Shown here piece after piece: positions 9,091 through 19,800 of a stretch of DNA of 64,000 nt. The notes below the pieces were generated by a model. The model was not told where the DNA came from, searched no databases, and was given only the letters and a program-made list of their open reading frames with translations. Source of the DNA: Pseudopedobacter saltans DSM 12145 (GTDB taxonomy: Bacteria > Bacteroidota > Bacteroidia > Sphingobacteriales > Sphingobacteriaceae); NCBI RefSeq assembly GCF_000190735.1, contig NC_015177.1, positions 2,356,001-2,420,000 on the forward strand, in the 5' to 3' direction. Made by a program: the position numbers and the translations under genes. Positions within the stretch are counted from its first letter, which is position 1; each line of letters begins with the position of its first letter.

Positions 9091-9606
9091 CTAGAATGAC
9101 CTTAAAACGCCCATTTCCGCCAATATCTTTCTTATTTTTTTCTTAATCTTCGAACTGTTTGGTTTTGTAAAAGGATAGAAGAAATCAATCACCTCGCCTT
9201 TATGGTTAACCAGGTATTTATGAAAGTTCCACTTAGGTGAAACACCAGTAAAGCCATTTCTCTTTTTATCCGACAGGAAACTAAAAAGCGGATGTATGTT
9301 CGCACCACGAACTTTTAATTTACTAAAAACCGGGAAATTGGTTTGAAACTCTGTTTCGCAAAACTTTTGTATCTCCTCGTCATTCAATGGTTCCTGCGCA
9401 CCAAAATCATTACTTGGAAAAGCCAAAATTTCAAATGGTTCATCATCAAAAAAAGTTTTTAACTGAACCAATTCTTTCAATTGAGATGTGAAACCACATT
9501 GCGAAGCAGTATTGACAATCAACAGTACCTTGTCTTTAAACGCATCTAATTGTACCTCTGCTCCAAAACCGGTTCTCACTCTAAATTGATAAACTGTATT
9601 TTCCAT
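9091..9606 (-). CDS. Glutathione peroxidase-type thiol peroxidase
   Basis: Thioredoxin-fold peroxidase of the GPx family that reduces peroxides with a low-molecular-weight thiol or thioredoxin. The 171-residue protein has NTASQCGFTSQ with peroxidatic Cys37, FPSNDFGAQEP with Gln71, and SPKWNFHKYLV with Trp125/Asn126, completing the usual Cys-Gln-Trp-Asn set. Cys83 (KFCETEF) is close to the position of the resolving Cys of thioredoxin-dependent members. No signal peptide. It sits between a DUF4294 gene (5 nt gap) and bshB1 (12 nt gap). The linkage to bshB1 makes bacillithiol or a bacilliredoxin a plausible reductant, which is inference. Confidence 0.93.
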   Translation of the reverse strand: MENTVYQFRVRTGFGAEVQLDAFKDKVLLIVNTASQCGFTSQLKELVQLKTFFDDEPFEILAFPSNDFGAQEPLNDEEIQKFCETEFQTNFPVFSKLKVRGANIHPLFSFLSDKKRNGFTGVSPKWNFHKYLVNHKGEVIDFFYPFTKPNSSKIKKKIRKILAEMGVLRSF

Positions 9607-9611
9607 TTGTG

Positions 9612-10220
9612 TTAACGATAATTGTAATATCCTGATGTACGGATTATATTCTCTATTTCCCTGTCGTTTTCTACATCATATTTAGTTTTCAAATCATGAC
9701 CGAAAACCCGGGCAAGAGACTGCATAAAAAACGCTGTCACTCCACCTTTGGTATCCTTCAGCAAAGAATAGCTGCTATTTCCTGTCTCCCTGTCAATCAA
9801 TTTTATCAATATTTCCCCCTGGGATATAGTCAGGTCTTTAATTTCTTTATTAAACAGATCCTTAATCTCCTTTTCACAATCCTTAATCAACACTTTTTGT
9901 CTTTTCTTGTTTGGCTCCGTTGCCAAATCTCTCTCCAATTTCCTATACCTATCTCCTGCATATCTCGCATAAGGTAGTACTTTAAGGACATTATATCTTA
10001 ATCTGCGGTAGTTATTGTAATCTTCCTGGCTTTTAAATGCCCTCTTATCTATCACACTAACCTGATTCAAAACAACCCAAGGCATCCATTCACCATCAAT
10101 ATTGGTTACAGCAACCTTTAAAGTATCATTTTTACCCAGAACAAAATTTGGTCCTTGCCCTTTGACATAAAATGACAAAACGCAGAAAATAGCTACGAGC
10201 AAAAAACCTTTTATTTTCAT
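9612..10220 (-). CDS. DUF4294 exported protein
   Basis: Protein of unknown function matching the Bacteroidota DUF4294 pattern, about 200 residues. The chosen ATG gives MKIKGFLLVAIF...VKGQ, a signal peptide with cleavage after the Ala/Gly-Gln region; an ATG 12 nt upstream (MYKN) is the alternative. The mature part has a beta-rich start (LKVAVTNIDGEWMPWVVLNQVSV), then YRRLRYNVLKVLPYARYAGDRYRKLE, the most conserved block of the family, and a helical C-terminal half. It is the first gene of a minus-strand run with the GPx-type gene and bshB1. The 96-bp space to the divergent RSH gene must contain both promoters. Confidence 0.82.
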   Translation of the reverse strand: MKIKGFLLVAIFCVLSFYVKGQGPNFVLGKNDTLKVAVTNIDGEWMPWVVLNQVSVIDKRAFKSQEDYNNYRRLRYNVLKVLPYARYAGDRYRKLERDLATEPNKKRQKVLIKDCEKEIKDLFNKEIKDLTISQGEILIKLIDRETGNSSYSLLKDTKGGVTAFFMQSLARVFGHDLKTKYDVENDREIENIIRTSGYYNYR

Positions 10221-10328
10221 ATTTTTATACATACGAATTTATCACTTATTAATTACCTTTCATCATAATAAGTAACCTAAATTCGTTACTTTAATGTAAA
10301 ATCATTTACTTAGCTTTTTTACTGATAC

Positions 10329-12557
10329 ATGGATTACGTAATAGATATAGAGGCCGAAAAGTCGGAGATATTGAAGAGGTATAGGGCATTGTTGCGGGCA
10401 TGTAAGCCAACACTTCAGAAAGGCGACAAAAAAATGATACGTCAGGCTTTTGATTTGGCAGTCGAAAGCCATAAAGATATGCGTAGGAAATCCGGCGAGC
10501 CATACATTTACCACCCGATAGCTGTAGCTCAAATTGCAGCAGAAGAAATAGGTTTAGGAACTACGTCCATTGTCTGTGCATTGCTGCATGACGTTGTCGA
10601 AGATACCCATATCACACTGGAAGATATCGAAAGAGATTTTGGTAAGAAGTGTGCGAAAATTATAGACGGTTTAACTAAGATATCCGGAGTTTTTGATGCC
10701 AATAGTTCTATACAGGCAGAAAACTTCAGAAAAATGCTGTTGACTTTGGCAGATGACGTTCGCGTTATTCTGATAAAGCTGGCAGACAGACTGCATAATA
10801 TGCGGACAATGAATTTCATGCCGCGTGACAAGCAATTAAAAATTTCTTCCGAAACCGTTTACCTGTATGCCCCTCTGGCCCACAGATTAGGTTTATACGC
10901 CATAAAATCTGAATTAGAGGATCTTTCCATGAAATACATGGAACCGGATACTTATAAATTTATTGCGCAAAAACTAAACGAGAAAAAGGCGGAACGCGAA
11001 CGTTTCATTAAAGAATTTATTGGCCCGATAAATTCGATACTAAAAGAACAGGGACTGGAAGCAGATGTTGTCGGTCGTCCAAAATCAATACACTCCATCT
11101 GGAATAAGATGAAAAAGAAATCTATTCCATTTGAAGAAGTATATGACCTGTTCGCTATCAGAATTATTCTGGATAGTAAACCCGAAAACGAGAAATCGGA
11201 TTGCTGGAAAGCCTATTCTATTGTTACCGATTTATATCGCCCGAACCCGGATAGATTGCGCGACTGGGTTTCGTCTCCAAAAGCAAATGGCTACGAGTCT
11301 TTGCATACAACCGTTATGGGAACTAAGGGACAATGGGTCGAGGTACAAATCCGTACGCAAAGAATGAACGAAATTGCGGAAAAAGGCTTTGCTGCACATT
11401 GGAAATATAAAGAGTCTTCTAACGACAGTGGTCTCGACCAATGGGTACATAAAGTTCGCGAGCTATTAAGCAATCCCGAAGCGAATGCGCTGGATTTCCT
11501 GGATGATTTCAAGATGAATCTTTTCTCTGATGAAATATTCATTTTCACTCCAAAAGGAGATCTTATTCAGCTGCCAACAGATGCCACAGCACTGGATTTT
11601 GCTTTTGAAATCCATACAGATATAGGTGCGCGTTGTATCGGCGCTAAGGTAAACCACAAACTGGTACCACTTTCGCACAAACTGCAAAATGGCGATCAGG
11701 TTGAGGTAATTACATCCGGCAAACAAACGCCTAAAGAAGATTGGTTAGGCTTTGTGGTTACAGCAAAAGCAAAGGGAAAAATCAAATCCTCTCTAAAAGA
11801 AGAAAAAAGGAAAATTGCCGAAGATGGAAAGGAAATTTTAGAGCGTAAGCTAAAATCACTAAAAATCAACTACAATACGGAGAATATCCAGAAGCTCAGC
11901 TATTATTTTAAATTACAGACAACACAAGATCTGTTTTATAATGTAGCCAAAGGGTTTATTGATCTTAAAGATCTTAAAGAATATGCCGCAGCAGAAAAAA
12001 GTGTAGATCAAAAATCTCCTCAGGCGATGGATACCGAAAGAATCCAGGCTATGATCAAGGAAGTTAAAACCAATGCGGCAGATGTTCTGCTAATTGGCGA
12101 AGACTTACAAAAGATTGATTATAAGCTGGCGAACTGCTGTAATCCCATCCCAGGGGATGATGTCTTCGGATTCATTACCGTTTCTGATGGAATTAAAATC
12201 CATAGAACCAACTGTCCAAATGCAGCCAAGCTCATGTCCAGCTTTGGCTATAGGATTGTAAAAGCCAAATGGAACAGCCAAAAACAAGTAGCATTCCTTA
12301 CAGGACTTAGAATTACCGGAATTGACGAAGTTGGATTAATCAATAACCTCACTCAGGTTATATCCAATGATTTTAAAGTGAATATGCGCTCCATAACATT
12401 TGATACCGACGAAGGCATTTTTAACGGCACAATCATGATGTATGTAAATGATACTCAACATCTTGACAATCTGATAGCTAAATTAAAACATGTAAAAGGT
12501 ATTACGGATGTTACGCGGTTTGATCATAACCCCGAGACTTTATCCGTAAAAAACTAA
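10329..12557 (+). CDS. Bifunctional (p)ppGpp synthetase/hydrolase (RelA/SpoT homologue)
   Basis: Long RSH enzyme that makes and degrades the stringent-response alarmone (p)ppGpp. Domains in order: HD hydrolase (about 20-200) with an intact HDVVEDT motif and LIKLADRLHNMRTM; synthetase (about 240-380) with KPKSIHSIWNKM-type and GYESLHTTV-type motifs; TGS (about 400-465, IFIFTPKGDLIQLPTDATALDF); a zinc-finger-like region with NCCNPIPGDD; and a C-terminal ACT domain (about 665-742). With 742 residues it is full length. Both catalytic domains appear intact, so a bifunctional role is expected. A Fur-family gene follows after 54 nt and then purA. Confidence 0.96.
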   Translation: MDYVIDIEAEKSEILKRYRALLRACKPTLQKGDKKMIRQAFDLAVESHKDMRRKSGEPYIYHPIAVAQIAAEEIGLGTTSIVCALLHDVVEDTHITLEDIERDFGKKCAKIIDGLTKISGVFDANSSIQAENFRKMLLTLADDVRVILIKLADRLHNMRTMNFMPRDKQLKISSETVYLYAPLAHRLGLYAIKSELEDLSMKYMEPDTYKFIAQKLNEKKAERERFIKEFIGPINSILKEQGLEADVVGRPKSIHSIWNKMKKKSIPFEEVYDLFAIRIILDSKPENEKSDCWKAYSIVTDLYRPNPDRLRDWVSSPKANGYESLHTTVMGTKGQWVEVQIRTQRMNEIAEKGFAAHWKYKESSNDSGLDQWVHKVRELLSNPEANALDFLDDFKMNLFSDEIFIFTPKGDLIQLPTDATALDFAFEIHTDIGARCIGAKVNHKLVPLSHKLQNGDQVEVITSGKQTPKEDWLGFVVTAKAKGKIKSSLKEEKRKIAEDGKEILERKLKSLKINYNTENIQKLSYYFKLQTTQDLFYNVAKGFIDLKDLKEYAAAEKSVDQKSPQAMDTERIQAMIKEVKTNAADVLLIGEDLQKIDYKLANCCNPIPGDDVFGFITVSDGIKIHRTNCPNAAKLMSSFGYRIVKAKWNSQKQVAFLTGLRITGIDEVGLINNLTQVISNDFKVNMRSITFDTDEGIFNGTIMMYVNDTQHLDNLIAKLKHVKGITDVTRFDHNPETLSVKN

Positions 12558-12586
12558 AAACCATTCATCTATATTGTATTTTTTGA

Positions 12587-12594
12587 TAACTTTG
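12587..12594 (+). promoter_or_regulatory. Bacteroidota -7 box upstream of the Fur-family gene
   Basis: TAACTTTG matches the TAnnTTTG -7 element. It lies 17 nt before the ATG at 12612, implying a leader of about 10 nt. No -33 TTTG at the expected distance is clear. Confidence 0.45.
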
Positions 12595-12611
12595 AAGCTC
12601 TAACAATCACC

Positions 12612-13091
12612 ATGGCTACTACACAAGAAACCATAGAGATGGTAAAAAAGATTTTCGAATCCTATCTGGAGAACAAGAACCTCAGAAAAACTCCGGAAAG
12701 ATTTGCCATACTCGAAGAAATCTATTCAAGAACAGATCATTTTGATGTGGAATCTCTCTATATCCACATGAAAAATAAAAAATATAGGGTTAGTAGAGCT
12801 ACGGTATATAATACACTGGAGCTTTTATTGTCTTGCGACCTGGTAACAAAACACCAATTCGGTAAAAACATGGCCCAGTTCGAGAAATCTTACGGCTACA
12901 AGCAACACGATCACATTATCTGTCTTGACTGCGGAAAAGTGGTTGAATTCTGCGACCCAAGGGTACAGCAAATACAATCCATGATGGGCGATTTGCTGAA
13001 GTTTGACATACAACACCATTCGTTGAATCTTTATGGCAATTGCACCAGACTTGCTGCGGGACATTGCGAATCTTACAACAACAAGAATTAA
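12612..13091 (+). CDS. Fur-family transcriptional regulator
   Basis: Metal- or peroxide-sensing winged-helix repressor. DNA-binding part about 15-90 (LRKTPERFAILEEIYS, YRVSRATVYNTLELLLSCDLV), then a dimerisation part with KQHDHIICLDCGKVVEFCDPR, in which His and CxxC residues suit structural zinc, and a C-terminal GNCTRLAAGHC in which the second Cys pair is spaced by eight residues, not two. The usual regulatory His residues (HDHI, QHHSLNLYG) are present. At 159 residues it is of normal size. It lies between the RSH gene and purA on the same strand, 27 nt before purA. Which metal it senses cannot be read from sequence. Confidence 0.92.
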   Translation: MATTQETIEMVKKIFESYLENKNLRKTPERFAILEEIYSRTDHFDVESLYIHMKNKKYRVSRATVYNTLELLLSCDLVTKHQFGKNMAQFEKSYGYKQHDHIICLDCGKVVEFCDPRVQQIQSMMGDLLKFDIQHHSLNLYGNCTRLAAGHCESYNNKN

Positions 13092-14390
<1,299 letters not shown>

Positions 14391-14396
14391 TCATAT

Positions 14397-14436
14397 AAAA
14401 ATCCGGAGCCGAAAGCTTCGGATTTTTCTTTTTTAG
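14397..14436 (+). terminator. Terminator after purA
   Basis: Arms AAAATCCGgAGC / GCTtCGGATTTT followed by a T-rich run. It ends immediately before the TATTTTTG promoter box of pabB. Confidence 0.85.
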
Positions 14437-14438
14437 GC

Positions 14439-14446
14439 TATTTTTG
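14439..14446 (+). promoter_or_regulatory. Bacteroidota -7 box upstream of pabB
   Basis: TATTTTTG fits TAnnTTTG exactly and lies only 12 nt before the chosen ATG at 14459, predicting a very short leader. It overlaps the in-frame upstream TTG (14444), which argues against that codon as the start. Confidence 0.5.
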
Positions 14447-14458
14447 TGCCAGCGAAAA

Positions 14459-15730
14459 ATGGTACAACTGGACGACAAAAAAGTTTTTATTGATAAAGCC
14501 CTTCAATGGGCTGACCAATTCCAGATTTTGGCCATTTTTGACTCCAATAGCCATTCAGAAAAATATGCCGAATATGATTTAGTCATCGCAGCAGATTATA
14601 TCGATCTTCTGGAAACAAACTTTAAGGATGCTTTTGGTAAACTTGAAAAATTCAAAAACAAGCATCAGGGTTGGCTTTTCGGAGGACTGGGATATGATTT
14701 AAAAAACGACATCGAATCTCTGAAATCAGAAAACCCTGATTATTTGGAATTCCCTGATTGTTTTTTCTTCGTCCCCAAACACATTCTATTAATCAGAGGG
14801 AATACACTAGAAGTTCAAAGCGACCAGATTAATCTTTACCAGGAAATCCAGAATTTCAAAAATCCTATATTAGACTACGACCAGCAAGAGCAGAAAATCA
14901 TCAGACAAAGGTTTTCAAAAGACGAATATATTCGACAGGTAAAGGACATTCAGAACCGTATTAGCGCAGGCGATATTTACGAAACTAATTTCTGCATGGA
15001 ATTCTATGGTGAATCCCCTATTTTACCTTTAACAACTTTCCACAGGTTAAATAATTCTTCTGATGCACCATTCTCCGCCTATTTCCGTTGGTTCGACAAA
15101 TATATCATATGTGCCAGTCCAGAACGATTCTTAGCCAAAAGAAGCTTAAAACTCATTTCGCAACCTATAAAAGGTACCGCTAAAAGAGGAAATACCCCAG
15201 AAGAAGACGATCTGTTAAAAGATACTTTATACAACAATCCAAAGGAAAGACAGGAAAACGTAATGATTGTAGATCTCGTTAGAAATGATCTGACCAAATG
15301 TGCAAAATCCGGAACCGTAAGAGTAGAGGAATTGTTTGGCATTTACAGTTTCAAACAAGTTCATCAAATGATCTCCACCATTGTTTGTGAAATAAAGGAA
15401 CAAGAATCCATCGTAAACATTTTAAAAAGTACTTTCCCTATGGGAAGTATGACCGGAGCCCCAAAAATAAAAGCCATGGAACTCATGGAGTTTTACGAAC
15501 GCAGCAAACGTGGAATTTATTCTGGCGCTATCGGATACATCACCCCCGAAGATGATTTCGATTTTAATGTTGTTATAAGAAGTATTTTATACAATGCTAC
15601 CAACCAATACTTCTCTTTCCACGCCGGAAGTGCAATAACCTATTATGCAGACGCAGAAAAGGAATATGAAGAATGTTTATTAAAAATAGGCGCACTCGTA
15701 AAAGCCTTAAATGGGAAACTGGAAGGGTAA
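14459..15730 (+). CDS. pabB: Aminodeoxychorismate synthase component I
   Basis: Chorismate-utilising enzyme that makes 4-amino-4-deoxychorismate for folate synthesis. The chorismate-binding domain covers roughly the C-terminal 260 residues with GDIYETNFC, QPIKGTAKRG, ENVMIVDLVRNDL and the signature FPMGSMTGAPKIKAMELME. PIKGT has the Lys typical of the PabB side of the family. The N-terminal 140 residues are the less conserved partner domain. ATG at 14459 is preferred over an in-frame TTG at 14444 because a promoter box covers the latter. No pabA or pabC is adjacent. An anthranilate synthase component I is the main alternative but is less likely given the absence of trp genes. Confidence 0.87.
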   Translation: MVQLDDKKVFIDKALQWADQFQILAIFDSNSHSEKYAEYDLVIAADYIDLLETNFKDAFGKLEKFKNKHQGWLFGGLGYDLKNDIESLKSENPDYLEFPDCFFFVPKHILLIRGNTLEVQSDQINLYQEIQNFKNPILDYDQQEQKIIRQRFSKDEYIRQVKDIQNRISAGDIYETNFCMEFYGESPILPLTTFHRLNNSSDAPFSAYFRWFDKYIICASPERFLAKRSLKLISQPIKGTAKRGNTPEEDDLLKDTLYNNPKERQENVMIVDLVRNDLTKCAKSGTVRVEELFGIYSFKQVHQMISTIVCEIKEQESIVNILKSTFPMGSMTGAPKIKAMELMEFYERSKRGIYSGAIGYITPEDDFDFNVVIRSILYNATNQYFSFHAGSAITYYADAEKEYEECLLKIGALVKALNGKLEG

Positions 15731-15772
15731 CATTTACTTAATCTCTAATTGCAGACATTTTTACTGATAAAC

Positions 15773-15810
15773 AAAAACGGGAACTCTTTTATCAATCGCC
15801 TCCCGTTTTT
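15773..15810. terminator. Bidirectional terminator between pabB and the PorP/SprF gene
   Basis: Arms AAAAACGGGA / TCCCGTTTTT with an 18-nt loop between two convergent genes; A-run and T-run flank both sides. Confidence 0.75.
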
Positions 15811-15849
15811 AGTACTTTGTTACTTTAACAAAAAAACAGGAATATTTGC

Positions 15850-16710
15850 TTAGAAACGATATCCCACAACAACATCGAAAATTCCTCCACTAAATCCTCT
15901 AAGGTGTTTTGGCTCCGAATTATACATTGCCGAAACATTCAGCTTATTTTGGTACAGATACCCCATTCCACCAGTAAAGCTGCTATTACTGTGATACATG
16001 GTATAAAATCGCATCATATCTGCTTTCCATTCCGCTGCAACATCCCATTGATTTTTGTAGTTTTTAATACCTCTGTATGCTATAAGTGGCTTTACACCAA
16101 AAGTCTCATCAAAATCAATCTTATAACTTGCAGAACTGTAGAATGTACTATAATCTACGGTTGATATTTTACTGTACCTTTTTTCATTCAAACTCAGGTA
16201 ACTAAACTGCCCCTCAAAACCTTTGTAACGATATGTTATCCCCATGTTTCCATCAAGATAGTTTTCTTTATCATTGTACCTGGCCAGCTCAATATCGTTC
16301 ATCCCTGCCTGCGAAGCCCGCCCATAATCCAGACGGTCTTGAGACCAACTTAAGGAAACACCAAAACGAAGGCTATGACCCTCGCTAAAGGGAACCTTAT
16401 AGGAAAAGGATCCCATTGCCTGTGTCTTCCGAATAAGTCCTGCTTTGTCATTAGATACATTCAGTCCTACAGAAGCATTGCCCTTTAAAGGTATTGCTGC
16501 TGTAAACGACATGATAACGGGTGCTCCGTCTATCTTATTCCACTGGTTTGAGTAATTAGAAAAAATCTCCGCCCTGCCATGGTTTCCTGCCATTGCAGGA
16601 TTTATCAAATATTCATTCTGAAAGTACTGACTTTTTAATGGGTTCAACTGTGCCTTTGAAGCACTCCCTATTGTTGTCAGTAATAATATTATCGGTATAT
16701 ATCTTTTCAT
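15850..16710 (-). CDS. PorP/SprF-family type IX secretion outer-membrane protein
   Basis: Outer-membrane beta-barrel protein of the PorP/SprF family, which helps export or anchor proteins with gliding-type C-terminal signals. A signal peptide (MKRYIPIILLLTTIGSASKAQ) is followed by the family opening QYFQNEYLINPAMAGNHGRAEIFSNYSNQWNKIDGAPV. Alternating beta strands run to a C-terminal aromatic residue (VVGYRF), as barrel proteins do. It is 286 residues. It lies 105 bp downstream of the giant CHU_C-tailed protein on the same strand. Such paired organisation is common in Bacteroidota and suggests that this protein serves that one substrate. Confidence 0.93.
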   Translation of the reverse strand: MKRYIPIILLLTTIGSASKAQLNPLKSQYFQNEYLINPAMAGNHGRAEIFSNYSNQWNKIDGAPVIMSFTAAIPLKGNASVGLNVSNDKAGLIRKTQAMGSFSYKVPFSEGHSLRFGVSLSWSQDRLDYGRASQAGMNDIELARYNDKENYLDGNMGITYRYKGFEGQFSYLSLNEKRYSKISTVDYSTFYSSASYKIDFDETFGVKPLIAYRGIKNYKNQWDVAAEWKADMMRFYTMYHSNSSFTGGMGYLYQNKLNVSAMYNSEPKHLRGFSGGIFDVVVGYRF

Positions 16711-16739
16711 ATTTTTTGTTTGTTATTCGTTGTTCGTCT

Positions 16740-16773
16740 TTCGTTGATCGTTGGTCGATAAACGATCAACGAA
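16740..16773. repeat. Intergenic TTCGTT-type hairpin
   Basis: Perfect 13-bp inverted repeat TTCGTTGATCGTT / AACGATCAACGAA with an 8-nt loop, between the giant secreted protein gene and the PorP/SprF gene. Related TCGTT-rich palindromes occur near 34171 and 49583. No T-run follows, so it is not a standard terminator; it may be an mRNA stability or attenuation structure between the two genes. Confidence 0.7.
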
Positions 16774-16815
16774 ACTCGATGAACGAAGCAGCTTTCTACT
16801 TTAAACTTTAAAACT

Positions 16816-19800
16816 CTATTTGCTTCTCACTATCGTTATAAATCCTTTCGCCATTTTCAGGTTCGGTTGGTTCTGGTCGAAACGGATAATGTAATAATAC
16901 GTTCCTTCCGCCAAAGGCTGACCATTTAGAGTGCCATTCCAATCATTCTGATAATTCCTGACAGCATAAACAATTTTACCAGATCGGTCTACTATCGTTA
17001 AGGTGTGATCCGGATAAGCATCTATATTATTAATCACCCAGGTATCATTTACCCCATCGCCATTCGGGGTAATAAAATTTTCCGCCGCTATAGCCAAATA
17101 GTCATCTTCCACTTCAACAGTAAAACTTGATATCGTTTCGCATCCTGAAGAATTCCTTACAGCAACAGAATAAGTCGTCGTCACCATAGGCCGTACACTA
17201 AGCACAGCACTGTTTTGTCCGGAAACAACTCCGGAAGCAGGCGACCATATATAAGTAATACCATTATCGCTATTCACAGTCAGATTCGCTATTTCTCCCT
17301 TACTTATCTTATTTCCCCTATCGCTTGTAATAACATTCTTCGGTAAAGAATTTATCCTTAATTGAAATATTCGCTTTACCTCGTCTATACCACCGTTATC
17401 TGTTCCCCCATTATCCTTAACAGCTACGGTTATAAGCACCACACCACTTTTATTTTCTGCTACCCTGTAACGTATTTGCCCATTATTAATTTCCAATAGC
17501 GACAATAGATCAGGGTTATTACCAGATACATTTAGCGTTACCTGTTGCCAACTTTCAGGACCAGGTGTAATACCGGTAAGGTTGATTCGCTGTTCGATAG
17601 TATTATAACATATTTCCTGATCATTTATAAAATCAATAGTTGGAGCCTCATTAACATCTTTTAAATTGACGATAAACTCCTTTTCTAACCAAAAGCCATG
17701 TTGTGTAGTACTGCGTACCCTAATAAAGTATGTTTGCTTTTGCTCGTAATCCAACAAGGCTAGTGTTTTTAACTGATTTCCGTCAAAAATAAATTTACCA
17801 TTATCTTCTCCACCTTGCCCCGCAACCAAACTATAATTAAAAGTAGCCGTGGGATCCTCCGATGTACTGCTAAAACTTCCTGAAACAGTCCCTTTCGGAC
17901 TATTTTCATAAAGAGATATCTCTGTGAAGAAAATATTTGTAGGCCCACCAGGTTTCACTTTCAATATTCCCGGCTGATAGCTAATATTATAGTTATCTCC
18001 CATTGCACTACTTACCAGGATGGGATAATCTGCAATAGGGCTATTATTGTCTGCCGAAGTAGAAACTATTGGCTGGCTGGTTAGTACATTTTCATTTTCT
18101 CCATTCACGAAACCACTATATGTAATAGTTAGAATAGGATTTACTGTTCCTACAAATTTTTCTTTATTATCTACAGTAATAGTTAATGGAGCCTTAGCTA
18201 CCGTCAGGGTTGATTCGATTGTAGTTTCAGTAAAATAGCTATGCGCTGCCTGTTTGGCCGTAATTTTTACTATGCCCGATTTAAGAATAGTTACTTTATT
18301 CCCATTTACAGAAGCTACAGCAGGATTGTTACTGACATAAGTAAATGTACCGTCTGTATTATTGCTACCCGGTTGGCTTAAAGTAAATACTGCATCACCA
18401 TAAGTTTTATTAATGTTCGCAAAATTCTTAAGAATTGCAGGACCACTTACTGTAATGTCAAATTGCTGAGAAGTACTACCCACAGTGTTACTTGCTTTAA
18501 GTGCTACCGGATTGATACCAACATCAGTTATTCCCGGTGTGCCGGTTAGGGTAATACCTTGTGTAATCTTACGAATTCTGTGGTTGCTCCATTCGGCTAC
18601 ATAGATATTACCAGACATATCAAGAGCAATACCCACAGGCCCCCAAAACTGTGCTTCTTCTTTCGTACCGTCACGATTCCCTTGTACTCCTTTGCCGGCA
18701 ACTGTACTTACTTCCCCAGCAGGTGTAATCTTGCGAATCCGATGATTTGAACTTTCCGATACATAAATATTATCAGATGCATCCATAACCATAGCTTGTG
18801 GAGAATTAAACATTGCCGACGTACCTGGCCCATCTGCATAACCTGCCGTACCATTTCCCGCAAATGTGCTTACAGTACCATTAGGAGTAATCTTACGGAT
18901 ATAATTCGACGATTCAGACACATAAACGTTCCCTAAGGCATCTGTAATAATTCCAGTCGGGCGATTAAATCTGGCCAAAACTCCAACACCATCGGCATAG
19001 CCAGCTGTACCATTTCCCGCAAACGTACTGACCGTACCATTTGGAGTTATTTTACGGATACTATGATTTAAATCATCCGCAATGTATATATTACCCCATG
19101 GGTCTATTGCTATTCCAGTTGGTTTATTAAAACTTGCCGCAGTCCCAACGCCATTACTATTGCCGTTGGTTCCACTACCTGCGATAGTGCTTACCAATCC
19201 CTGGGGTGTTATTTTACGGATACGACTTGCTCCTCTCTCTGCTATATAAATATTTCCCGAAGCATCAATTGCCATCCCCTGAGGGCCATTAAATTTAGCT
19301 GCCGTACCTATTCCGTCAGCGTATCCAAAAGTACTGCCTGCAAAAGTACTTACTTGTCCATCAGCTGTAATTTTACGGATTAAGCTATTGCCATATTCAG
19401 CTACATAAATATTTCCTTCTGCATCTGCTACTACTCCTGCAGGGGTGTCAAATTGGGCTTCAATTCCTTTACCATTAACCACTCCCTTTGTACTCCCAGC
19501 CAAAGTACTAACGTTTATCCCTGTATTTAATGCGAGCCAGGAAGGTAAGTCCTCTGCTACAATAGTTGTTTCCAAACCGCCTTCTTTTGTTGCTGTTACA
19601 GAATAGCTATAGGATTGATTATATGTAGCCTCAGTTACAGGTGTACTGGTAAAAGATGGCTTGTTATTTATGGTCAGTTCAGCTGTTATGCTGCTTTCTG
19701 TATAATATTGATAAGCTTCCTGTGTGGCGGTAATGGTAACTTTTCCCGTTTTATGAATGGTAACCATATTCCCGGAAACAGAAGCTATTGTTGGATCACT

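Noticed and set aside
18556-19518. Regularly spaced repeats as a possible CRISPR array
   Set aside because: The repeats are in-frame NHL protein repeats of about 55 codons with degenerate DNA; no constant direct repeat or unique spacers.
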